Source: Haloferax larsenii JCM 13917 (lineage in GTDB: Archaea > Halobacteriota > Halobacteria > Halobacteriales > Haloferacaceae). Taken from it: DNA of 38,039 nucleotides. The DNA is taken from the NCBI RefSeq assembly GCF_000336955.1, contig NZ_AOLI01000018.1:48546-86584 (forward strand), in the 5' to 3' direction. The translations under genes were made by a program, and so were the position numbers. Positions 23,746 through 31,210 of the stretch are shown here, piece after piece. The notes under the pieces are model-generated. The model did no database searches and had not been told where the DNA came from. It saw nothing but the letters and a program-made list of their open reading frames with translations. Within the stretch, counting starts at the first letter, position 1; each line of letters opens with the position of its first letter.

Positions 23746-24836
23746 CAAAGGAATTCCCCGCCGGTCTCTGGCTTCGGAGGCTTTTGATATCGAAACAGTC
23801 GGTCGCCGGTAAATACGACAAATTCGTCGCCCTCTCGCTGTTCGATGACGCGGTTATCCGTGTCGATGGCGACGTCGACCAGCCCTTCGAGGGAATCGAC
23901 TTCGACAGACCAGACAGTCTCTCCGACGGGTTTGATTTTCCCGACTGTAATCCAGTCGTCGAACTCCTCGCGGGCCGACTGATACGCCAGCCACTCTTCT
24001 TCGCGGTCAGTGAGCGAGAGCCGACCGGTCGACCGCGCAGCGACGAGACCGCCCGCGGCGACCACGCCGAGCAAGAACAGCACTGGACTGCCGACCTGTC
24101 GGAGAAGGCCGTAGTCGGGCATCACGGTCACGTCTGCGGTTCTCTCGTCACCGTGGTTGGTTCGTCCGGGGTCCTCGACGCGGTAACTGTTCTGTCTCGG
24201 AACGACCGGGAGGCGATACGTTCGAGTCGTGTCCACTTCCTGTCCGTTCCGAGTGCCCGATAGCTCGACCCGTGTGACAATCATCACGTCGAGTTGGCCG
24301 GGCGTCCCACCGTGTTCACGGTCGATGCGACGAACGGTTTCAGTCGCGTCGCTGACGTTCAGTGAGAAGGGAACCGAGAGACGTTCGTCTGGCGTGAGTG
24401 ACTCGTCTCGCTTTTGGGCGAGTTCACGCTCGACCTGCCAGTAGACGACTTCGTCGGACGAACCGGCCGAATCGACCGACCGATACCGCACCACTACTGT
24501 CGTCTCCGCGGCGAGGTCGCTCTCGTTGCTGACTCCGTACGTATAGGTGAACGACCCGGTCAGTACGGGAGCGACGTGAGTCACGTAGACTGACCGGTCT
24601 CGGAGGACAGTTCCCTCGGCGAATGCCGACGTTCCATTGCGGACTGTCGCGTTGTGCGTGTACGAGCCGCTGGACTGCCACGAGGAGAGTTGCCGAGTAA
24701 CTGTCTCGGTTTCCGGGGCGACGTGGGTCGTGTACGTCATGTACCCGCCGAGTAGTCCGACGACCAGTAGACAGACGAGAATAAGATCGAAATTATCGAT
24801 AATTGTCTTCGTGATGTCACGTCGCCGACTACTCAT
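23700..24836 (-). CDS. DUF5305 domain membrane protein
   Basis: 378 residues. N-terminal helix at about 16-38 (LILVCLLVVGLLGGYMTY), a large external beta domain at about 45-240, a second helix (VLFLLGVVAAGGLVAAR), and a cytoplasmic tail of about 110 residues ending in a DxSxV repeat. The external part has the DUF5305 pattern GSFTYTYGVSNESDL, LAAETTVVVRYRSV and VEREL. DUF5305 genes are often found with signal peptidase I genes in archaea and Gram-positive bacteria, which fits this cluster. The fold suggests an assembly or scaffold protein. A TATA-like CCTTATCTA about 28 bases before the ATG indicates its own leaderless promoter. Confidence 0.85.
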   Translation of the reverse strand: MSSRRRDITKTIIDNFDLILVCLLVVGLLGGYMTYTTHVAPETETVTRQLSSWQSSGSYTHNATVRNGTSAFAEGTVLRDRSVYVTHVAPVLTGSFTYTYGVSNESDLAAETTVVVRYRSVDSAGSSDEVVYWQVERELAQKRDESLTPDERLSVPFSLNVSDATETVRRIDREHGGTPGQLDVMIVTRVELSGTRNGQEVDTTRTYRLPVVPRQNSYRVEDPGRTNHGDERTADVTVMPDYGLLRQVGSPVLFLLGVVAAGGLVAARSTGRLSLTDREEEWLAYQSAREEFDDWITVGKIKPVGETVWSVEVDSLEGLVDVAIDTDNRVIEQREGDEFVVFTGDRLFRYQKPPKPETGGEFLWNDDSQVDNSKVDDS

Positions 24837-24910
24837 AGAATATGAAACGTCGAGTGGGGTAGATAAGGTTTGATACAGATTGGCGGCGGGACGGGTTCAG
24901 CGATTTCGAA

Positions 24911-24955
24911 GCGCGAAACCGAGACAAGAGGCGCGAAACTGAGACAAGAAGCGCC
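24911..24955. repeat. 20-base tandem repeat
   Basis: GCGCGAAACCGAGACAAGAG at 24911-24930 and GCGCGAAACTGAGACAAGAA at 24931-24950, then GCGCC. Lies between the small membrane protein stop at 24989 and the DUF5305 promoter. Confidence 0.85.
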
Positions 24956-24988
24956 CGAGGTGGGAGAGCAACACGTACGTGGAGAGCG

Positions 24989-25300
24989 TCACTCCCGAGA
25001 GTGTAACGAATAGGCGATGAGGAGGACACCGAGGAACTGGAACGTCCGCGTGGCGAGTGTCAGCGGGCGCTGGTATTGCAGTCCAATGTAACCCTCTCGA
25101 AGGAGGAGCGAGCCGACGAAGGCAACGCTGAATGCGACGGCTGTGAGGAAGAACAGCCCCAGCGACAAGGCCTGCATCGTCCGGCTATCGTGGCGGAGAT
25201 AGCCGCGATAGGCTTGATAGCCAACGTAGCCGCCGACGAGCGTCGAACCGAAGGCGAGCGTGATGATGAGCCAGTCGAGTATCGCAGTTAGTCCAACCAT
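24989..25300 (-). CDS. Small membrane protein (DUF7521-like)
   Basis: 103 residues with three helices (LDWLIITLAFGSTLVGGYVG, LSLGLFFLTAVAFSVAFVGS, LATRTFQFLGVLLIAYSLH) and the loop YQAYRGYLRHDSRTM. Haloarchaea often have such a protein, named DUF7521, encoded directly after a winged-helix regulator, as here with one base between the genes. It may be a membrane partner or sensor for that regulator. The family name is given from layout and context. Confidence 0.82.
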   Translation of the reverse strand: MVGLTAILDWLIITLAFGSTLVGGYVGYQAYRGYLRHDSRTMQALSLGLFFLTAVAFSVAFVGSLLLREGYIGLQYQRPLTLATRTFQFLGVLLIAYSLHSRE

Positions 25301-25301
25301 C

Positions 25302-25673
25302 TCAGAGGTTCTCCCACATTTTCTTGAATCGGTCGGCAGTGTCGTCTTCTTCTTGGCCGGGGAACGCTTCTGGGGTCGTTCGAGTCACGGACGCTTCGAA
25401 GCTTCCGACGTCCAATTCGAGAGAGAACTCCGAGAGTGTAGCCGCATAGACCTTGTAGTGGTTACCGCTCTTCTGGACTTTCGTTTGTTCTTCGATAAGA
25501 CCGTATTCCTGTAATTGTTCGACCCGCCGGTAGACTGTCGGCTTGGACATCTCACATTGGGTGGCGAGTTGTTGGGCGGACATGGGTTTGATACTTGTTG
25601 CTGCGAGGATGTCTCGGGCGTACTCGTCGCTGAGGATGTCGAGAATCTCACTCAGCTCCGGCTCCTCAGTCAC
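25302..25673 (-). CDS. Winged-helix (ArsR-like) transcriptional regulator
   Basis: 123 residues. The helix-turn-helix covers about 8-75: ILDILSDEYARDILAAT, then MSAQQLATQCEMSKPTVYRR as recognition region and LQEYGLIEEQTKVQKSGNHY as the wing. It has no metal-binding Cys pair, so it is not a metal sensor of the classical ArsR kind. Start is GTG, with a TATA-like element (TCTATT) about 30 bases ahead. It is followed after one base by a small membrane protein; the pair is one operon and may control the DUF5305 or surface genes nearby. Confidence 0.9.
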   Translation of the reverse strand: MTEEPELSEILDILSDEYARDILAATSIKPMSAQQLATQCEMSKPTVYRRVEQLQEYGLIEEQTKVQKSGNHYKVYAATLSEFSLELDVGSFEASVTRTTPEAFPGQEEDDTADRFKKMWENL

Positions 25674-25817
25674 GCTTCGACTGTGGAACTGTAAGCCGAA
25701 TAGAAAGCCTGACCGGTTTCGGGGTCAGCGATTCGGGGGAGACTGAGCCGACAATGGAGTGCAGGGGTCATCGTATTTCAGTGTGCGAGTACTTTGGAGG
25801 GGTGATGTCAGAGGGGA

Positions 25818-25835
25818 CCACGATGGCTATCGTGG
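25818..25835. promoter_or_regulatory. Perfect hairpin/dyad
   Basis: CCACGAT-GGCT-ATCGTGG, a perfect 7-base stem with a 4-base loop, in the 299-base gap between the winged-helix gene and the LolA-like gene. It could be an RNA hairpin or an operator. The rest of the gap holds no gene that I can support. Confidence 0.45.
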
Positions 25836-25972
25836 TATCGCGATGGGCAGGGGTGAAGTGACGGGTGCGGGCAACACCCTATCGACTCCGAGACATCCAT
25901 CGCATTTCCACGAAGGGGCTGGTAGATAATATAAAAGTGGGAGCAGTTTCTGGGTCAGAAACAACCCCCGGA

Positions 25973-27157
25973 TTACGAGTTCGAACAGCCGACTGATTGC
26001 CCGACTGCGACGAGTTCGTCCGTACTGACGCCGGTCCCGCGGACGGTGTACCGGTACTGGTCGCAGTTCCACGACAACGATGTCGTCGGGCCACGGTCGA
26101 GCGTCGCCGGTCGGTCGTCGATTGTCAGGTCCTGGTCTTCGGAGTCGATGGCGTAGGTCATGTTGTACTTGGCAATCGTTATCCGTCGCCCTTCTGTGGC
26201 GTACCGGAGGCCGACACTCTGGATTCGACCGGTGGTCCGGGTGGCGTACGTCAACTCGAACTCCGCAGGGACAGTCGGGTTCGGAATCGAAACCGAACTC
26301 TGTGCTCTGAGTCTATCGACGCTGTGGTACCATTCTGTTTTGGGAGTCTCCGGACGCTCGACTGTCGTCTCTGCGGTGATTTCAGGACGGAACGTATCCG
26401 CCGGCACCTGCGAGTCGAAGGTCACGTTCGTGTACGTCGTCGTCATCGACCGAGTGGTTCCGTCGATAGTCCACTCAGTCTGTTTTCGGAGCGGGTAGAA
26501 CCGTTCCGTGTCGAGCCATAGGCGCTGCCGGAATTGGGTGTCCGCTTGGTCCGTCGCGGGCGTGACACTGATGACGTACGCATCTCGACCGCCGACCGAG
26601 GCCGTCTCGACGTACTCAGCAGTGTACCCGCCGGATGCGTTGGTGTCTGGCGCAACCCCGTGCCGTGGGACGACTGGGAGTGGTGCCACGTCCGGTGCCT
26701 GTGGCCGCCCAGACACGTCTGTGAGCCCTGCGGCGGTGACGAGTCGCTGGAGGCGGAGAGGAGTCACCGACTCAGACGGGGGGCCGGTCAAGTTGATGGC
26801 TGTGACGGTGCTCTGGTTTCGAGTGTGAAGCCACAGCGTCGAGCCGTTAGAAACCTGTAGTGTGTAGCGTCGCGACGAATCCTGTTGGAACTGAACACGC
26901 TTCTTGTCGGTTCCAGGGACGAGCGTCACGTCGGCGACGGTCCGAGTCGTCGTCGTCCCGTTTTCTTGGTGAACGACCGTCCGAGTCGCGTCGAGTGTTT
27001 CTATCGAGTTGTAGCGTTCGCTCACGTTCGCGTCGACTGATGGACTGCTGTCGGTCGCGACGAGCCCCGACGACCAGATGACGGCGGGGAGTGCGACTCC
27101 GACGACGAGGAGGACGACGAGTGAGCGTCGGTTGGTTGGGAGGGGAATTTTAGTCAT
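25973..27157 (-). CDS. LolA-like secreted/anchored protein
   Basis: 394 residues from the ATG at 27157 (MTKIPLPTNRRS). The frame is open 72 bases further, but that part lacks a signal-like sequence. A twin Arg and a hydrophobic segment (SLVVLLVVGVALPAVIWSSG) form the signal or anchor. The body resembles LolA/LolB-like outer-surface proteins: early YNSIETLDATRTVVHQENG and VADVTLVPGTDKKRVQF, later WLDTERFYPLRKQTEWTIDG and YTNVTFDSQVPADTFRP, all typical of haloarchaeal LolA-like proteins. Two Cys near the end (SWNCDQ, VGCSNS) may form a disulfide. No lipobox is visible. Ligand and role unknown. It appears to be a single gene. Confidence 0.83.
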   Translation of the reverse strand: MTKIPLPTNRRSLVVLLVVGVALPAVIWSSGLVATDSSPSVDANVSERYNSIETLDATRTVVHQENGTTTTRTVADVTLVPGTDKKRVQFQQDSSRRYTLQVSNGSTLWLHTRNQSTVTAINLTGPPSESVTPLRLQRLVTAAGLTDVSGRPQAPDVAPLPVVPRHGVAPDTNASGGYTAEYVETASVGGRDAYVISVTPATDQADTQFRQRLWLDTERFYPLRKQTEWTIDGTTRSMTTTYTNVTFDSQVPADTFRPEITAETTVERPETPKTEWYHSVDRLRAQSSVSIPNPTVPAEFELTYATRTTGRIQSVGLRYATEGRRITIAKYNMTYAIDSEDQDLTIDDRPATLDRGPTTSLSWNCDQYRYTVRGTGVSTDELVAVGQSVGCSNS

Positions 27158-27462
27158 GTGAATGACACGATTGGGTGATGGGAACTGTCTAGGTACGTAA
27201 GGTCGAGACGCGAACAGCCCACAACTCACGTGGACATGTCGCTCGAAGACCTTTTCAGCGCGTGGTTTGCGGCGGTTCTAGAAGAAACTTGGGGACGTAA
27301 CAAGACAGTGACGGTATCGAAGCAGGCAGTGAAAATATAATTAAATTACAACACTTCCAACGAATTGTGAATGATATAATCCACTCCCGCCCGTCGAGGA
27401 CCAGTTTTGATAACTGCTGCAAAAATATTATACTGCTTTATGATACAATAATCTATAAGAGC
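27158..27462. other. Divergent promoter region
   Basis: 305 bases between the LolA-like gene and a rhomboid gene. It contains two AT-rich elements that could be TATA boxes for the rhomboid: AAATATAATT at 27332-27341, and AAATATTATAC at about 27423-27433. No gene seen. Confidence 0.5.
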
Positions 27463-28338
27463 GTGGGTACCGACACAGAACACACGAGTCAGAAGTCGTT
27501 ATACCGACTGTTTTCGGAGCGTACGCGCTTGGCAGATTTTGGGTTTATCCTCGCATTTCCCGCTGTATTGATTCTCGTGTATCGGCTCCCACACGCGGTC
27601 CGTGAGTCTCTCGTATTTGATTACACCGACCCGACGGTAGCGACCGCGTTTACCTCGTCGTTCGTTCATCTGGAGCTCGGACACCTCCTCACGAACGTCT
27701 TTCTGTACTTCGTCGTCGTTCCCACGCTGTACCTTCTCGGTGTCGCGGGCGGTAATCGGCGACGATTCTATATCTTCGTGAGTACAGTTCTCGTTGCATT
27801 TCCTCCCGTGCTTTCGTACCTGAACCTCGCCATCATTCGGTCGTCGGTCACACTCGGCGCATCGGGTGTCGTCATGGGCCTCGTTGGCTGTCTCCCGCTC
27901 ACATTGGCCGACTATCTAGAGAGTCGGTTCGGTATCGGGCCGGTACGGACGTTCGCGCCCATGCTGTTTCTCACGAGTTTGGGACTCGTTTCGGTCTTGA
28001 GTGTCCAGTCTGTCGTCCCGGAGAACTCGACGGTGTTGTTCATGACTGCCGGACTGGTCCTCGCTGTCTTCCTCGCTGTCTTGCTCTACGCAATCTCGGC
28101 CTACGAGCAAGCAGATGACATCCTCTCGAAACTTCGCTCCAGTGCCGACGCGACCGGCTACTTCGAGTTGAGCGTCGCCGCTGTCTTCCTGTTCGTCACG
28201 GTTTTGTTCGTCGCATTTCCGGTCGACCCGACGACGGAGAGTGGTGTCGTAAATCTCTACGAGCACTTCGTCGGCTACTCGTTGGGCTTTATCGCATCGT
28301 TCACGACTGTCGAAGTACTGAACCAATTCGGACGGTAG
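27463..28338 (+). CDS. Rhomboid family intramembrane serine protease (1)
   Basis: 291 residues from the GTG at 27463. Another GTG at 27367 is in frame, with a TATA element 30 bases ahead, and would add 32 residues; those are rich in Ile, Asn, Lys and Cys, unlike haloarchaeal proteins, so the later start is preferred, without certainty. About seven helices. Family marks are present: FVHLELGHLLTNVFLYF, the catalytic Ser in LGASGVVMG, and the catalytic His in EHFVGYSLGF in a late helix. It should cleave membrane-anchored substrates within the membrane. The stop codon lies in the first unit of a 31-base tandem repeat. Convergent with the EamA transporter. Confidence 0.88.
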   Translation: MGTDTEHTSQKSLYRLFSERTRLADFGFILAFPAVLILVYRLPHAVRESLVFDYTDPTVATAFTSSFVHLELGHLLTNVFLYFVVVPTLYLLGVAGGNRRRFYIFVSTVLVAFPPVLSYLNLAIIRSSVTLGASGVVMGLVGCLPLTLADYLESRFGIGPVRTFAPMLFLTSLGLVSVLSVQSVVPENSTVLFMTAGLVLAVFLAVLLYAISAYEQADDILSKLRSSADATGYFELSVAAVFLFVTVLFVAFPVDPTTESGVVNLYEHFVGYSLGFIASFTTVEVLNQFGR

Positions 28339-28427
28339 GATAACAGCACTGAACCAATTCAGACGGTAGGATAACTGTATTGAGCCAATTCAGACGGTAG
28401 GATAACTGTATTGAGCCAACTCCGACG
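28323..28427. repeat. 31-base tandem repeat at a convergent junction
   Basis: Three units of 31 bases at 28323-28353, 28354-28384 and 28385-28415, plus a 12-base partial fourth. Units 2 and 3 are identical (CCAATTCAGACGGTAGGATA, then ACTGTATTGAG). The rhomboid TAG stop lies in unit 1 and is repeated in each unit. Confidence 0.92.
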
Positions 28428-28475
28428 TTGAGGGGTCTCTGCTGCCGTCTACCGACCGAAGACAACCGACAGAAC

Positions 28476-29441
28476 TCAGTTCGTCGAACGCAGCGACGAC
28501 AGCACCACGTCGTACAACGCTTCCACTTCTTCGATAATCGAACTACTCGCGAGGACGGCGAAGCCGACGAATATCGTCGCGAACCCCGTGATGGCCGACG
28601 CCGAGATAGATTCTCCGAGGAGGACCGACCCACCGAGCGTGGCGACGATTGGGACCGCGTAGAACACGAGGTTCCCGTGAATCGGTCCCACCTCGTCGAG
28701 GAGGCCGAAGTAGGCGATGTAGGCGACTGCTCCGGCGAAGATGCCGACGTATCCGAGCGCGACGATTGCACCCGGGGTCCACGTGACCATCGCCAGGGAC
28801 TCCCCCGAAGCGACACTAAAGCCGTGGGTGAGAACAGCGCTCACCGGGAGCGCCCACGCCGTCCGAACGGTACTCGAAATCGACGTCTCGGCCCAGCGGA
28901 TGACGACAGTCCCGAGTGCGCCGGTGACCGCGCCGAGGAACACGACGCCTTTCCACACGGCCGCCCCGCCGAGGAGGTTCGACGGGTCGACGTTGACGAC
29001 GAGCGCGACGCCGACCAGTCCGATGAGCATCCCGACTGCGCCGCGGGCCGAGAGGCGTTCGTCTGCGAGAACGACCATCGCGAACACGGGCGTCAAGATT
29101 GGGTTGAGACTAAAGATAATCGACCCGACACCACTGGAGACGTACTGCTGGCCGACGAAGAGGAAGGCGTTGGACAGTCCGATTACGAACACGCCGGTCG
29201 CGAGGATACCGACGATGTCGTGAACAGACTGGGGGCGTAGTTCGTCGCGTGGCGTCGTTGCCGCGACATACGCAAGCAACACGACAGCAGCGATGTCGAA
29301 CCTGAGCGCGACGAACAGAAGCGGCGGGAAGAACTCGAGTCCCGCCTTCGCTGCGACGAACGTTCCCCCGAAGAAGACACTCGCGAGCGTGAACAACACG
29401 AGGCTTCGGCGCGTGCCTCCTGTGCTACCGTGAGCCTTCAT
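28476..29441 (-). CDS. EamA/DMT family transporter
   Basis: 321 residues, about ten membrane helices made of two EamA repeats (repeat 1 about 12-145, repeat 2 about 160-300). Landmarks are FFGGTFVAAKAGLEFFPPLL, ALRFDIAAVVLLAYVAA and the QQYVSSGVGSIIFSLNPILT region of repeat 1, and AYIAYFGLLDEVGPIHGNLV of repeat 2. Members export amino acids or other metabolites. Substrate unknown. It is divergent from the FilR1-like regulator, which could control it. Convergent with the rhomboid gene across the 31-base repeats. Confidence 0.93.
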   Translation of the reverse strand: MKAHGSTGGTRRSLVLFTLASVFFGGTFVAAKAGLEFFPPLLFVALRFDIAAVVLLAYVAATTPRDELRPQSVHDIVGILATGVFVIGLSNAFLFVGQQYVSSGVGSIIFSLNPILTPVFAMVVLADERLSARGAVGMLIGLVGVALVVNVDPSNLLGGAAVWKGVVFLGAVTGALGTVVIRWAETSISSTVRTAWALPVSAVLTHGFSVASGESLAMVTWTPGAIVALGYVGIFAGAVAYIAYFGLLDEVGPIHGNLVFYAVPIVATLGGSVLLGESISASAITGFATIFVGFAVLASSSIIEEVEALYDVVLSSLRSTN

Positions 29442-29644
29442 TCCGAGTACTCACCCCGGACCGCTGAGAGAAGCAAAGAATGCGACAGTGAACTCATACC
29501 TCTCTGTAGGACGGCCCACTACTTACATTGATTCAGAAATTAGTTCATAGTAAGAAACTCGCGGGAGCGTGTGGCAGGTATTCAAGGAGTGAAATTATTT
29601 CGCGACACGAAAACCGTATACCAGTGGGGTACAGAGAGACGTGT

Positions 29645-30433
29645 ATGGAATCGGCGTTAGAAGAAATCGAATTTCTCGCGCTCTCACCGAATCGAGTGGA
29701 GGCCTTAACACATCTCACGGAGACGGCACACACTCGACGTGAACTCGTCGAACTCACCGGTGCGTCCCAGCCCACACTGGGACGAATTCTCCACGATTTC
29801 GAAGACCGGGGCTGGATTGAACGGGAAGACGGTGCGTACCGTGCGACTGTGACTGGGACGCTCGTCGCTCGGGGGTTCAGCGAGTTAGTCGAGATTCTCG
29901 ATACCGACCTCGAACTCCGTCCAATCGTTCGGTGGCTCCCCGCGGACGCGATTTCGTTCGACCTCGAACACCTGACGGAAGCGACGATTACGAAGCCGAG
30001 TCGCGTCCGTCCGAACGCGCCGGTAAAACGAGTGCTCGACCTCCTCGGCACCGCGACCGACGTACGGGTCGTCTCCTACGCGTTCAACGAACAGAGTCTC
30101 GAACTCATCTCTGAGCGGACCGCCTCGGGAGACCAAGAGTTCGACGGCGTCTTCTCGTCGACGGCAATCGACGCCCTCGCCGACGACTCACAGTTACGAG
30201 ACCAACTACGGGACTTGCTCACGGCCGAGAACGCCACGATTCGAATCTCTGAGGAGTCGATTCCAGTGGCTATGACGATTACGGACTCTACCGTTCATCT
30301 CTTCTTACGCGACGATAACGGCATTCTCCAGGCCTCGCTCGATGTCGACGAGCCAGAAGTGTACTCGTGGGCAACGGAGCTTTTCGAGCGGTACTGGAAC
30401 GACGCGACTCCGCTCACAATCGACCGGCTCTGA
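29645..30433 (+). CDS. Winged-helix regulator, FilR1/DUF1724-like
   Basis: 262 residues from the ATG at 29645 (MESALEEIEF); the frame runs open to 29528, but a TATA-like AAACCGTATACC centred 29 bases ahead of the ATG supports this start. Residues 1-75 are a winged helix with TRRELVELTGASQPTLGRIL as recognition region. The remainder matches the layout of the FilR1 ligand domain (methanogenesis regulator group): IVRWLPADAISFDLEHL, VSYAFNEQSLELI, and the final ELFERYW. Ligand unknown. It is divergent from the EamA exporter and could sense the exported compound. Confidence 0.87.
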   Translation: MESALEEIEFLALSPNRVEALTHLTETAHTRRELVELTGASQPTLGRILHDFEDRGWIEREDGAYRATVTGTLVARGFSELVEILDTDLELRPIVRWLPADAISFDLEHLTEATITKPSRVRPNAPVKRVLDLLGTATDVRVVSYAFNEQSLELISERTASGDQEFDGVFSSTAIDALADDSQLRDQLRDLLTAENATIRISEESIPVAMTITDSTVHLFLRDDNGILQASLDVDEPEVYSWATELFERYWNDATPLTIDRL

Positions 30434-30601
30434 GCCGAGGTTCGACACTCCTCGCGTTCATTCCACCCCGGTGCACGGCCGATTCGGTCGAGCCAGAACA
30501 GCTCTTCGACTGTGCACTCGAACTCCGCAGCCAACTACAAACCGAGTTCTCCCTGAAGACCCACGTCCATCGTCAGGTACTCTACATCAGGTGTAGTCTC
30601 A

Positions 30602-31009
30602 TCATTGGGTGTACCACCACGCCCACGCGATCAACACACCCTGCATCGGGAGTCGGAGCCACAACGCGATGGTCGATGGTGTCTTGAGCGCTGGTGAAAC
30701 GTCGGCGAGCACGACATCGCTCGTCGCCATGTAGACGTTCGCCGGGAAGACTGCCACTAAGAGCGCGATGAGGCCCCACGCGGCCAGACGCTGTGTGCGC
30801 TGAACCATGACGCCCACGCCGAGCACGATTTCGGCGATACCGGAGAGGTAGACGAGTGTAAGTGGCTGGGGAAAGAGCGGCGGGATGACGCCAGCGTACG
30901 CACTCGGCACGACGAAGTGCATCACACCGGCCACGACGTAGAGAGCACCCATCACGTATCGAAGCGGGCGTTTGAATCGAGCGAGCGTCGAGAGACTGAC
31001 GGCGTTCAT
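30602..31009 (-). CDS. DoxX-like membrane protein
   Basis: 135 residues from the ATG at 31009 (MNAVSLSTLARF). The frame extends to 31072, but that part contains a dyad of promoter type. Four helices in the DoxX pattern: YVMGALYVVAGVMHFVVPSA, LVYLSGIAEIVLGVGVMV, AAWGLIALLVAVFPANVYMA and LRLPMQGVLIAWAWWY. DoxX-family proteins are membrane redox or quinone-linked components, often of unclear role. Single gene with a candidate operator just upstream. Confidence 0.88.
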   Translation of the reverse strand: MNAVSLSTLARFKRPLRYVMGALYVVAGVMHFVVPSAYAGVIPPLFPQPLTLVYLSGIAEIVLGVGVMVQRTQRLAAWGLIALLVAVFPANVYMATSDVVLADVSPALKTPSTIALWLRLPMQGVLIAWAWWYTQ

Positions 31010-31030
31010 TCCGGCTGACTGTTCGACCGA

Positions 31031-31050
31031 GTGCCAAAGAACGTTGGCAC
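31031..31050. promoter_or_regulatory. Candidate operator upstream of the DoxX-like gene
   Basis: GTGCCAA-AGAACG-TTGGCAC, a perfect 7-base inverted repeat with a 6-base centre, 22 bases upstream of the ATG at 31009. Position overlaps the likely core promoter, so a repressor would fit. Confidence 0.55.
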
Positions 31051-31210
31051 CTGGCGACTGCGTGTACTGCAATGGTTCTTTCGGGACAAGCCGGTCGAAA
31101 ACGAGTCATTGATGGCTGTAATCCTGGGTTTGTCTACTGAATTTTCCACTCCGGAATCGGGAGAGATGCTGACTTGGGGGGAGTCAGGTACGCTCTCTAC
31201 CGAGAGGTGA

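Noticed and set aside
28301-28816. Minus-strand 171-codon frame over the 31-base repeats and the EamA gene end
   Set aside because: It lies antisense-frame to a clear EamA gene, is rich in Ser and Arg as expected of a shadow frame, and its end is the tandem repeat translated.
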